Assembly (NCBI RefSeq): GCF_025685685.1
Contig: NZ_JAGSYH010000005.1
Location: forward strand, 248,001 to 312,000
DNA length: 64,000 nucleotides
Source of the DNA: Acidicapsa dinghuensis
GTDB lineage: Bacteria > Acidobacteriota > Terriglobia > Terriglobales > Acidobacteriaceae
Direction of reading: 5' to 3'
Positions within the stretch are counted from its first letter, which is position 1, and each line of letters starts with the position of its first letter. Shown here one piece after another: positions 16,031 to 24,019 of the stretch. The notes beneath the pieces were generated by a model. It worked only from the letters and a program-made list of their open reading frames with translations, did not search any database and was not told where the DNA came from. The translations under genes were made by a program, and so were the position numbers.

Positions 16031-19000
16031 CAGAAGCTCTGCCCCAGACTGAAGAAGAAGTTGAAGTGAGAACCTTCGCCTACGTATGGATTGGTGAGAT
16101 TGGTGTCGGTGACGGTGTCGTAGGTGACGGGATAAATGGGTGGGTTGAGGTTCCAGCTGAAGTCGAGTCGCACCGGACCGACGGGCGTATGATAGCGCGC
16201 GCCCAAACCGACCGCGTGGGAGAAATAGTTGAAACTGCAGCTACCTTCCGTACCTGTCGACGTGACTTTGCCGCTCGGCGGACCAGGCGTGAGGTTACGG
16301 CAACCGGCGCGATCTGGCTGGCGGAAACGGGCGATGCTCGGCCAGATGTCGCCTGAATCGCGGAAGGCGTTGCCCATGTCGTGGAAGAGAACGAAGCTGA
16401 GCGTATTGCCGAAGAGCGGCAACGTTGGTGGAGGCATGCGCAGTTCGGTGGAATTGACGAAAACCCCAGCGCCGCCGATGGGGAAGCCGGATTGCGGATC
16501 GCGAGGACCGGCTGAATTCACGCCGAATCCGCGATGGGAATTGCCACCACCGGCATAGAGACGCTCGGGCAATGGAATCAGTTCGTCTACGGACTGACCA
16601 TACGCTCGCTCCTGTCCATAGCGCGTATTTCGTGCGAGCACAAGACGGTCGTGATCAAAGGTGTAGTAGCTGGAGTTCGACACATCGACCTGATTGAAAT
16701 TGGCTTCGGAGTCGAAGATGGCCGAGGAGATGAACTCCTGAAAGCTGGTGTAGGTGCCGCGATGCGCATCGAGTGGAGCATCGCGTGTGTCACGTATCCA
16801 TGTGAAGCTGGGACCGCCAACGCGTACTGCTTCCGACAGCAGCGGAATTTCATCGAGTGGCACCTGAATACTATTCTGATCAACCTTCACACGGCGATAG
16901 ATGAACTGGTAGATGAAGGTGTTGGCTTTACTGAAGAGCTGCTCGGGGCCGTTGAAGTGCTCAGTGAGGCGCAGACTGCCTTCGAGCTTGGAGGCGCTGT
17001 AGGTGATGACATCCTGGCTGTTGTTGTAGCCACCATTGAAACTGAAGCTGAAGTTGCGATTGCCGAACAGATGCGGATATTGATAGACCAGGTCAACACG
17101 TTGTTCGAGCAGGCCGTAGTTGCCGCGGATCGACGCGGTCTGATCACGGCCGAAAAGATTGATGCGGCTTACCTGAAGCAGAACACGTGGGCTGATGCCG
17201 ACGGTTCCATTGGGATTGCTGTTATTCGATCCATTGACCGTACCGGTTTGCGCTTCCAAGCCCACGCCATAAGCGATATCCCAACGGCGGGCTTCCGTGG
17301 TCTGCAACAGCACCGTCTTGCGCGGCTCTTCCCCGTTGGGATTTTCAATAACTGGATTGACCTCATTGAACAGGGCCAGATCGTACAGATTGCGCTGCGT
17401 ATCGACGAGGGCGGTTTCATCGAGCGGCTCGCCTTCTTTGAGAGTGATGGCGCGAGCGATCGTTTTGGGATGCGTATAGTGCAGACCTGTTGTTATGACC
17501 CGCCTAAGGAAGACCTGTTCGCCCTCGTGGATACGAAAGGTCACATCGACGGCACCTGGAGCGGTATGCGTTTCATCGGGGTGCGGCGTGTCTGTTGAAG
17601 CATGCGGAACCGCCTGACTTACTTCTACGTCCGCCTGCTCGAAGCCACGGCTCAGGTAGTAAGTGAGGAGCGCCTCGCGGTCGCCGGCGAGGTTTTGCGG
17701 CGAAAGCGGTTGGCCTGCCGCGGTGTTCAGCAGGGGAATCAACAGGTCCTGCGCAATACGCTGCGTGCCGACGAGTGTGACGGAGTGAACGCGCTCCTGG
17801 GGTCCTTCATCGATGTGATAGACGACTGAAAATCCAACCTGTTTGGTTCGTTTTGGGCTTTGACCGTTGTTGTCTTCGTCCTGAATCTCCTGCGTGACCT
17901 TGACCTGCGTAAAGCCGTTGTTCTGATAAACGGCCTGTATAGCGCTTATATCCTGTGCAATCAGCGCCTGGTTGTAGACACCCTGGCGGCTGAATGCGTC
18001 GTGAGCGCGAACACTCAGGCGCTCCTCAAGAGTGCCTCGATCAAAGTACTTATTTCCATCGACGGAAACTTTAATGACACGATGGCGTGCTCCGAGATGG
18101 ACGGTAAAGAGGATCTCGACGAGATCCGGCGAAGGATTTTTTTCTTCGTGGCGAACGCGCGCATCGAAATAGCCGAGGCGCTGGTAATAGTTCTGGAGAT
18201 GCTGGTTGCCTTCATTGAGAAGATCTTCATCGACGCTGCCTTCTTCATAGATGGGAACGAGCTTTCGGACTTTTTCATCGCTGAGGCTTACGCCGTCGAC
18301 AATGACATGGACAATAGGACCGCGATTGGCGGAGAAGTTGAAGTCGACATCGTTCTTAGCTGAAACGTAGTTTTGCGATTCCAGCTTGACGTCAGCCTCA
18401 AGCCGTTGGTTTTTGCGGTAATACTTTTGCATTCCGCCCAATGCGCGGCTTGATGTATCCCGATCGACGGTATGGCCTGCGCGTAACCTCGCCTGACGGC
18501 GAAATTCATCCAGGGTCAGTCCGCTGTCTCCCTGAACGGACACATCGCCGGTGCGGGCCTGTGCGCGGGAATTGACGGTAAAGGCGATATCGACCAGTTG
18601 CTCTGCTGGATGCGGGGTTAAAGTGTGCGTGATTGTGGCCTGGTACCAGCCGTTAGCGGCAAGAGTTTTCTTCATCTCCTCTTCTGCCTGTACCAAGCCT
18701 GCGTCCGTGAAGCGATTACCGGGGGTCAGACCGCTGGCGCGTGCAAGCAAAGAGTTGATGTTGGCTCCCTTTGCTCCAATGACGGAGACGAGTCCGATGA
18801 ATGTCCTTGGCTGGCCGCTGAAAATGAGGATCACGCCTCCGGCTTCCCTGCGGCTTTCGACGGCAATGGTGTCGTAGACGCCTGTCGCGTAGAGGCGGCG
18901 CAGACTGTCTCGCACGGCGGTCGGATTGAGAGGCTTGCCAGACTGTTGAGCTAACTCAATGGGTAGGGGCTCAAGGCGAGCACGGCGCACACCTTCGAAT

Positions 19001-19485
19001 TCGATGCGCAGGACAGTCTTTCCTTGCAAGGCGTCGAGCCTGTCAGGAGGCTCCGCAACGCGAGGCGAAGAAGCGTTCAACTGTGTGGAGGTTTGCTCGG
19101 TGTCTGCAGCTTTTCTGCGTACTTCTGCGGCATCGGTTTGCGCAATTTGTTGAGCTGTCTGCGGCTGAGCCACCAAGCGAGATGGATAACCGCACCACAG
19201 AAAAGTCACCGAGGCCAAAGACAGCCATTTCAGGAGCTTTCCAGATTGCGGTAGCTTTGCGGGGAGTTGCGCTCGTTTTTCCTCGCGTTCAAGGAGAGTG
19301 CGCCGCTGGTCAGGGCAGATCAAGCGGCGATATCGAGCTGCAATAGAAATCAAAGCGTAGTCCGTTCGATGGCAGGAATGCTGAATCGAACCGCGGAATT
19401 GATGGTACTTCCACGGAACAACCATTCGCAGTCCGACGCCTGGAGTGTTTCTTTCGGGACTATTCGCAGTCCGATTCCCCTGCAT
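16030..19485 (-). CDS. Omp85/BamA-family outer-membrane assembly protein with about seven POTRA domains
   Basis: The frame encodes up to 1151 residues. Counting from 19485, a signal-like segment sits at about 84-107 and seven POTRA-like repeats follow at about 157-222, 228-305, 311-385, 389-465, 469-560, 566-655 and 659-732. Each opens with a 'v..V.v.G' strand (for example VIKVSVDGNKYFD and RVHSVTLVGTQRI) and ends in a 'v.i.f.v..G' strand. The beta-barrel occupies about 735-1151 and ends in Phe (FFFSLGQSF), the usual C-terminal insertion signal. BamA has five POTRAs and TamA three. The ATG at 19485 leaves about 80 residues before the signal peptide, so the true start is probably further in (possibly CTG near 19233), but it is not settled. 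First gene of the operon with the SurA-N-like gene and tamB. Confidence 0.9.
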   Translation of the reverse strand: MQGNRTANSPERNTPGVGLRMVVPWKYHQFRGSIQHSCHRTDYALISIAARYRRLICPDQRRTLLEREEKRAQLPAKLPQSGKLLKWLSLASVTFLWCGYPSRLVAQPQTAQQIAQTDAAEVRRKAADTEQTSTQLNASSPRVAEPPDRLDALQGKTVLRIEFEGVRRARLEPLPIELAQQSGKPLNPTAVRDSLRRLYATGVYDTIAVESRREAGGVILIFSGQPRTFIGLVSVIGAKGANINSLLARASGLTPGNRFTDAGLVQAEEEMKKTLAANGWYQATITHTLTPHPAEQLVDIAFTVNSRAQARTGDVSVQGDSGLTLDEFRRQARLRAGHTVDRDTSSRALGGMQKYYRKNQRLEADVKLESQNYVSAKNDVDFNFSANRGPIVHVIVDGVSLSDEKVRKLVPIYEEGSVDEDLLNEGNQHLQNYYQRLGYFDARVRHEEKNPSPDLVEILFTVHLGARHRVIKVSVDGNKYFDRGTLEERLSVRAHDAFSRQGVYNQALIAQDISAIQAVYQNNGFTQVKVTQEIQDEDNNGQSPKRTKQVGFSVVYHIDEGPQERVHSVTLVGTQRIAQDLLIPLLNTAAGQPLSPQNLAGDREALLTYYLSRGFEQADVEVSQAVPHASTDTPHPDETHTAPGAVDVTFRIHEGEQVFLRRVITTGLHYTHPKTIARAITLKEGEPLDETALVDTQRNLYDLALFNEVNPVIENPNGEEPRKTVLLQTTEARRWDIAYGVGLEAQTGTVNGSNNSNPNGTVGISPRVLLQVSRINLFGRDQTASIRGNYGLLEQRVDLVYQYPHLFGNRNFSFSFNGGYNNSQDVITYSASKLEGSLRLTEHFNGPEQLFSKANTFIYQFIYRRVKVDQNSIQVPLDEIPLLSEAVRVGGPSFTWIRDTRDAPLDAHRGTYTSFQEFISSAIFDSEANFNQVDVSNSSYYTFDHDRLVLARNTRYGQERAYGQSVDELIPLPERLYAGGGNSHRGFGVNSAGPRDPQSGFPIGGAGVFVNSTELRMPPPTLPLFGNTLSFVLFHDMGNAFRDSGDIWPSIARFRQPDRAGCRNLTPGPPSGKVTSTGTEGSCSFNYFSHAVGLGARYHTPVGPVRLDFSWNLNPPIYPVTYDTVTDTNLTNPYVGEGSHFNFFFSLGQSF

Positions 19486-19708
19486 ACTAGCTTATGTACC
19501 ACTTGCCATGTGGCCGGTTGCGATTTTCCGCTGATCCTTATACTAATTAGCGGGAACGGATTGCGCCCGGTCCTTTGCTCACGGCTCAACGCCTGAGCCC
19601 GCCATATTTCGCGGCGAGGCTAGGCTGTAAGTGAAAGCATGTATCTTGACCGGTTCCGGTTGAGGCCATACACGCCGACACGCTAATTTTTTTCGAAGGA
19701 TTTTACCG
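19486..19708. promoter_or_regulatory. Divergent control region between the Omp85 operon and the sigma-factor operon
   Basis: This 223-base region separates the minus-strand outer-membrane assembly operon from the plus-strand sigma factor. A plus-strand TTGACC (19646-19651) and TACACG (19669-19674) lie 17 bases apart, a modest sigma-70-like match placed 35 bases before the sigma start. AAGGA precedes the ATG at 19709 by 8 bases. I did not find a clear ECF-type promoter (GAAC box) for either operon by eye. Confidence 0.3.
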
Positions 19709-20431
19709 ATGGGCTCAGTCAATTCCCCGAGTTACGCGAACGGCGACGCGGTGGAAAATAAAGACCGCGTAAATCCGCAAAGCAGGGTGGCTGGCGCCGC
19801 CAGTGGCCCTCCGTCGCAGGCAAAATCTGGCGCCAGTGACACTGCGGCATCTCAGCAGCCGGAGAACGATGCGCAAATCCTGGAACGAGCGCAGGCCGGT
19901 GATCACAATGCGTTTGCCCAACTTTATGCCCTGCATAAACGCCGGGTGTACTCCCTTTGTCTTCGCATGCTGGGTAACGTGGCCGAAGCCGAGGATCTAA
20001 CCCAGGAATCATTTCTGCAGCTTCACCGCAAAATTGCGACCTTCCGGGGGGATTCGGCGTTTTCTACCTGGTTGCACCGACTGACAGTCAACGTTGTACT
20101 GATGCATCTTCGCCGTAAAGGCTTGAATCTAATCTCTCTTGATGAGGCACTCGACCCCAGTCCCGAGCGTGGACCGGCGCGAAGCTTTGGCGCGCCCGAT
20201 ATGCACCTGTCTGGATCGATTGACCGCATGACTCTGGAAAAAGCGATCGAAAGCCTTCCGGCAGGTTACAGGCTGATTTTCGTGCTGCATGATATTGAGG
20301 GTTATGAACACAACGAGATCGCGACTCTGCTCGACTGCTCCATTGGCAATTCAAAATCACAACTGCACAAAGCCAGAATGAAGCTGCGGGAGGCGCTGCG
20401 CGCGCCTGCCGACGAGGAGGTGGCCAGGTAA
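19709..20431 (+). CDS. ECF (sigma-70 family) RNA polymerase sigma factor
   Basis: The 240-residue protein has a disordered Ser/Gln/Ala-rich N-terminus of about 55 residues, then sigma region 2 at about 65-140 (AFAQLYALHKRRVYSLCLRML, the AEDLTQESFLQLHRKI core and FSTWLHRLTVN) and region 4 at about 172-232 (LEKAIESLPAGYRLIFVLHDIEGY, EIATLLDCSIGNSKSQLHKAR). There is no region 1.1 or 3, which makes it an ECF (group 4) sigma factor of the RpoE/SigW type. The stop overlaps the next ATG (TAATG), so it is co-translated with the zinc anti-sigma factor that follows. It is divergent from the outer-membrane assembly operon. Confidence 0.92.
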   Translation: MGSVNSPSYANGDAVENKDRVNPQSRVAGAASGPPSQAKSGASDTAASQQPENDAQILERAQAGDHNAFAQLYALHKRRVYSLCLRMLGNVAEAEDLTQESFLQLHRKIATFRGDSAFSTWLHRLTVNVVLMHLRRKGLNLISLDEALDPSPERGPARSFGAPDMHLSGSIDRMTLEKAIESLPAGYRLIFVLHDIEGYEHNEIATLLDCSIGNSKSQLHKARMKLREALRAPADEEVAR

Positions 20432-20718
20432 TGGACTCCAATTTGAATCGCGATCTGTCTGTAGACAGGAACCATCTTCCCCAAGCTCTGGACGAAGCCG
20501 CGTGTGCGGCATTCCAGGCGAGCATGGCTGACCGGATCGGTGCAGGCGAAGACCTGCAGGCCGATCCGCACCTTGCAACTTGTGAACGATGCACGGCCCT
20601 GCTGACGGAACTGGAATTCATCGTCGAGTTTGCAAAACAAGTCATGCCGGTGGAACAGGAACCCCGCGACGACCTTTGGTCTCAGATTCAAATGGCGATT
20701 GAACGGGGAGAGGCATAA
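20431..20718 (+). CDS. Soluble zinc-type (ZAS) anti-sigma factor
   Basis: The 95-residue protein carries H-x3-C-x2-C (HLATCERC, residues 47-54), the ZAS motif of anti-sigma factors such as RsrA and ChrR. A helix follows (ELEFIVEFAKQVM), as expected for sigma binding, and the protein ends without any membrane segment. It should therefore hold its sigma factor in the cytosol and respond to an internal signal such as oxidation or zinc loss; that is an inference. Its start overlaps the sigma stop by one base, the normal arrangement for a cognate pair. No second anti-sigma candidate lies nearby. Confidence 0.82.
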   Translation: MDSNLNRDLSVDRNHLPQALDEAACAAFQASMADRIGAGEDLQADPHLATCERCTALLTELEFIVEFAKQVMPVEQEPRDDLWSQIQMAIERGEA

Positions 20719-20719
20719 C

Positions 20720-21310
20720 TTGCTGACGGAAGAAAGTAGCCTCTCGCCGAAAACCGCCGAAGATGTCGAGATCCAAGCGGAGCGGAGGCTTCCGGTACGC
20801 ATTGTTCTCACGGGATTTATGGGAGCAGGCAAGACAACCGTCGGCTCCTTACTGGCTAAGCGTCTTGGATATCGGTTTATAGACGCTGATGTGGAGATTG
20901 AGCGAGAAACCGGGGCAACCATAGCACATTTGTTCGAAGAACACGGCGAACCCTGGTTTCGCGAACTGGAGCACGAGACGATTCAGCGGCTGCTGGAGCC
21001 GGAAGCGGTCATATTGGCTCTCGGTGGCGGCGCTATTGAGGACGACCGCACACGACGGTTGCTGCTGGAGCGGAACGCAGCGAAGCTGGTGCATCTGGAG
21101 GCTTCGATAGAGACGGTTCTGCGGCGCTGCCGGGGAACGGAATCGGTGCGGCCGGTGCTGCGCGATACGGCGAATCTGGAAGCCCGGTACCACAAACGCC
21201 TTCCGCTCTACCGACTGGCGCATCTGAACGTGCCGGTCGACAGCCATACACCTGCTGGAGTGGTGGAAATTATCGTGGAGCGGCTGTCGGGACAGAATCC
21301 TTCCAGATAG
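20720..21310 (+). CDS. aroK: Shikimate kinase
   Basis: The 196-residue enzyme phosphorylates the 3-hydroxyl of shikimate with ATP in the chorismate pathway. It shows Walker A GFMGAGKTTVG, the shikimate-binding DADVEIE (D-x-D), the GGGA motif in LALGGGAIE, and the lid arginine in GTESVRPVL. The N-terminus is extended by about 30 residues compared with E. coli AroK. The most likely start is TTG at 20720, one base after the anti-sigma stop and preceded by GGGGAGAGG. An upstream in-frame ATG at 20630 would lie entirely within the anti-sigma gene. Coupling of an amino-acid enzyme to a sigma/anti-sigma pair is unusual. Confidence 0.92.
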   Translation: MLTEESSLSPKTAEDVEIQAERRLPVRIVLTGFMGAGKTTVGSLLAKRLGYRFIDADVEIERETGATIAHLFEEHGEPWFRELEHETIQRLLEPEAVILALGGGAIEDDRTRRLLLERNAAKLVHLEASIETVLRRCRGTESVRPVLRDTANLEARYHKRLPLYRLAHLNVPVDSHTPAGVVEIIVERLSGQNPSR

Positions 21311-21448
21311 AAATACTCGATCCGAAAGGATTCTTAGGAAACCGTCTCATGGTTCGGAAAATCCTATATGCAGGCTTGTTATCATCAAGAAAGCCGTCGC
21401 CTGCGCCCAAAAGACGGGTGAGCTTCGGTCGAGGTTTGGCCCCGACGC

Positions 21449-22462
21449 ATGTCCACACTGCCTTCCGCGACAGCTAAAGCGCCTGTTGGAGTTTCTGCTC
21501 ATGCCCATGAGCCGGCGGAGACTGCGCATGCGTCCCTGGCGTTTCATCCCGCTCCAGGCGCAACGGCGACCTTTATCGGCGATCTCCGGGAGCTTTTCAA
21601 GTTCAAAGTAACGGCGATGGTGCTGATCACTACCTGGGCCGGGTTTTACCTGGGATCGCTGGACTCGGGTATTTCGAGCATTCAGCGCGGGCTGCTGAAT
21701 ACACTGATCGGCGTAGGGCTGGCGTCGGCGGGGTCAAGTGCGCTGAATGAGGCCCTGGAACGCAAAAGCGACGCCAAGATGATCCGGACAGCGAACCGCC
21801 CGATCGCTTCAGGACGGTTTTCGCTGGCCCAAGGGGCAATTCTTGGACTGATAGCGGTTGTACTAAGTGGCGTCTGGCTGCTCAACACGACGAATCCTCT
21901 GACGGCGGGGCTTACGCTGCTGACGGTTTTCAGCTACGTTGCGATCTATACACCGCTTAAGCGCGTTACGACGCTGGCTACATTTCTTGGAGCTTTTCCG
22001 GGGGCTGCCGGGCCGTTACTGGGCTGGACTGCTTCGCGCGGGCAAATCGAGTGGCCGGGGATTGCGCTTTTCGCGATCCTGTTCGTTTGGCAGTTTCCGC
22101 ATTTTATGGCTATCGCGTGGCTCTACCGGCACGATTACGGGCGGGCTGGAATCAAGATGCTGCCCGTGGTGCAGCCTGACGGCCTCTCCACCGTGATCGA
22201 GGCTCTGTTCTATGCGGTACTGATGATTCCTGTAAGCCTGGCGCCCTGGTATCTGCATATGGCGGGAATTCCGTATGCAATTTACGCCACGGTTTTAGGG
22301 CTCGTATATCTCGGATATACGATTCGCTTTGCCCGTATTCTTCGCGCGCGGAGCGAAACGGAAAGCCGCATGTTTGCACGCGATCTGCTGAAGGTGAGCG
22401 TGATCTATCTGCCGCTGCTGCTCACCGGCCTGATGCTGGCAGCTACCGTGCGGCACCCATGA
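21449..22462 (+). CDS. ctaB: Protoheme IX farnesyltransferase (heme O synthase)
   Basis: The 337-residue inner-membrane enzyme attaches a farnesyl group to the vinyl of heme B to give heme O, needed for heme-copper oxidases. The UbiA-family aspartate-rich motifs are present: NEALERKSDAKMIRTANRP (first N/D-x3-D) and the second in YRHDYGRAGIKM. Eight or nine hydrophobic segments follow a 45-residue soluble N-terminal region. The DUF420 protein starts 26 bases downstream and is often encoded with cytochrome oxidase genes. No oxidase subunit genes are seen in this window. Confidence 0.93.
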   Translation: MSTLPSATAKAPVGVSAHAHEPAETAHASLAFHPAPGATATFIGDLRELFKFKVTAMVLITTWAGFYLGSLDSGISSIQRGLLNTLIGVGLASAGSSALNEALERKSDAKMIRTANRPIASGRFSLAQGAILGLIAVVLSGVWLLNTTNPLTAGLTLLTVFSYVAIYTPLKRVTTLATFLGAFPGAAGPLLGWTASRGQIEWPGIALFAILFVWQFPHFMAIAWLYRHDYGRAGIKMLPVVQPDGLSTVIEALFYAVLMIPVSLAPWYLHMAGIPYAIYATVLGLVYLGYTIRFARILRARSETESRMFARDLLKVSVIYLPLLLTGLMLAATVRHP

Positions 22463-22487
22463 TCCTGCATAAGTTCAAAGATTTGCG

Positions 22488-23039
22488 ATGACGACCAAGA
22501 CTCTTCCTCAATCTTCCGGTACACGGCCCTACATCGCAGGCATTCTTCTGATCAGCCTGGTGGCGACGCTGTTTCTCTTCTGGCTGATCTATGTGCATCC
22601 AGCATCGGATGCTGCCAGCGTCAGACTTACATTTTTGCCTGCGCTCAATGCTTTTCTCAACGGACTCTGCGCATGCGCTCTGCTGGTTGGCTTCACTTTT
22701 ATCCGCATGAGGCGCATTGCGGCTCACCGCGCATCGATGATCACCGCCTTTGTATTCAGTTCGCTCTTCCTGGTGAGCTACATCACGCATCATGCGCTTC
22801 ATGGAGATGTCCGCTACCCAGTTGGAGCGGCCTTCCGCACTCTTTATCTCTGGCTATTGGGAACGCATATCGTTCTGGCGACTGTGTGTCTTCCGTTGAT
22901 CCTCATTACCTTTTTCTTCTCACTCACTGGCCGCTTCCCGCTGCACAAGAAGATTGCACGTTGGACTTTTCCGATTTGGCTTTACGTTTCTGTCACCGGC
23001 GTGATCACGTATGTGATGCTGGCCACGGCAAAGGCGTAG
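22488..23039 (+). CDS. DUF420 family membrane protein
   Basis: The 183-residue protein has five hydrophobic segments and the DUF420 features: an N-terminal helix with LISLVATLFLFWLIYVHPASD, conserved RRIAAHRASM, and HHALHGDVRYP with His residues that could bind heme or a metal. The family is found next to ctaB and cox genes (CtaM/YozB-like) and is thought to help cytochrome c oxidase maturation. Here it directly follows ctaB on the same strand. I cannot tell whether it binds heme. Confidence 0.88.
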   Translation: MTTKTLPQSSGTRPYIAGILLISLVATLFLFWLIYVHPASDAASVRLTFLPALNAFLNGLCACALLVGFTFIRMRRIAAHRASMITAFVFSSLFLVSYITHHALHGDVRYPVGAAFRTLYLWLLGTHIVLATVCLPLILITFFFSLTGRFPLHKKIARWTFPIWLYVSVTGVITYVMLATAKA

Positions 23040-23088
23040 ATTGCGGGAATCCCACGATTGAGAAGAATAGAGAGCTTACGAACGTAGA

Positions 23089-23376
23089 ATGTCTGTAGCC
23101 CACATGTCCGGTAAACCCCGACCGCTGAAATTAGTACCCAATCTTGCCGATGACGGAACGAGCCAGTTGCTGCGCGGCGGACTGTCGATCCTGGGTTTTG
23201 GCCTTCTGGCAGTTGTGTTGCTGTTTACAGTGCTGGGCGGTGTTGGAGCAGATGGAGCCCGTAACAACGCGGGGTGGCTCGCTCTTGTAATCGGCATGAT
23301 GTGCGTTCCTTTTGGCTTGATGTTGAGCATGCTGGGAGTTGCCAAGTGGTTGCGACGCCGCAATCTGCGGCGCTAA
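23089..23376 (+). CDS. Small two-helix membrane protein of unknown function
   Basis: The 95-residue protein has a basic N-terminus (MSVAHMSGKPRPLKLVPN), two hydrophobic segments (about residues 30-50 and 62-83) and a basic tail (KWLRRRNLRR). It follows the ctaB-DUF420 pair by 49 bases and precedes ssb. I recognise no family. The frame, composition and positive-inside pattern support a real inner-membrane protein, with both tails predicted in the cytosol. Confidence 0.6.
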   Translation: MSVAHMSGKPRPLKLVPNLADDGTSQLLRGGLSILGFGLLAVVLLFTVLGGVGADGARNNAGWLALVIGMMCVPFGLMLSMLGVAKWLRRRNLRR

Positions 23377-23480
23377 TGCCAGCTTTTCCTTGTATTACGG
23401 AATGCTCATGCAGCTTGAGTGCATGCCGTCTCTGCTATTCTTTTTCCTTACATTCGTGACATGACAGGTGGAGTAATTCG

Positions 23481-23945
23481 ATGGCAAAGAGCGTCAATAA
23501 AGTCATCCTTCTGGGCAACGTAGGCAAAGATCCGGAGATTCGTGTGCTTCCGAGCGGGCAGCCTGTGGCCAATTTCAGCATCGCTACCAGTGAGCGATTC
23601 AAAGACCAGCAAGGCAATTGGCAGGATCGCACCGAATGGCACAATATGACCGCCTACGGTAAGTTGGCTGAGATCATTCGAGATTATGTAAAGAAAGGCA
23701 GCAAGCTCTATGCCGAGGGCCGCCTGACCACGCGAAGCTGGGACGACAAGGAAAGCGGCAAAAAGGTGTATCGCACGGAGATCGTGGTCGGCGATATTTC
23801 CCTGCTCTCAGGACGCGGCGAAGAAGGCGGAGCCACCAGTGGCGGCTATTCGCAGCAGCGCAGCGGATCGGGCTATGACCAACGCTCCTCTGGTCCGGAT
23901 GATTATGCCAATACCGGCATTACGGATGACGATATCCCGTTTTAG
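23481..23945 (+). CDS. ssb: Single-stranded DNA-binding protein
   Basis: The 154-residue protein has an OB fold at about residues 3-107 (VNKVILLGNVGKDPEIRVLPSG, then WHNMTAYGKLAEI and LYAEGRLTTRSWDD). A Gly/Ser/Gln-rich flexible linker and the acidic tip DDDIPF, which binds replication and repair partners, complete it. It coats and protects single-stranded DNA during replication, recombination and repair. GGTGGAG lies 7 bases before the ATG. It is monocistronic, with a hairpin just beyond the stop. Confidence 0.95.
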   Translation: MAKSVNKVILLGNVGKDPEIRVLPSGQPVANFSIATSERFKDQQGNWQDRTEWHNMTAYGKLAEIIRDYVKKGSKLYAEGRLTTRSWDDKESGKKVYRTEIVVGDISLLSGRGEEGGATSGGYSQQRSGSGYDQRSSGPDDYANTGITDDDIPF

Positions 23946-23973
23946 GTCTCGAGATCGTTTCATAACCTAATGA

Positions 23974-24010
23974 CAACTAGCCCATCCTTTCTGCATGGAT
24001 GGGCTAGTTG
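23974..24010. terminator. Perfect 14-base-stem hairpin between ssb and the convergent gene
   Basis: Arms 23974-23987 and 23997-24010 are perfectly complementary, with a 9-base loop. It lies between two convergent genes and ends 10 bases before the stop of the minus-strand gene. There is no T tract on either side, so it would stop or protect both transcripts by structure rather than as a standard intrinsic terminator. Confidence 0.65.
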
Positions 24011-24019
24011 CCGTTGGCG

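Noticed and set aside
16534-17598. A 354-codon plus-strand frame opposite the Omp85 gene
   Set aside because: It lies fully inside the Omp85 coding region on the other strand, shows no domain, and is typical of antisense shadow frames in GC-rich DNA.
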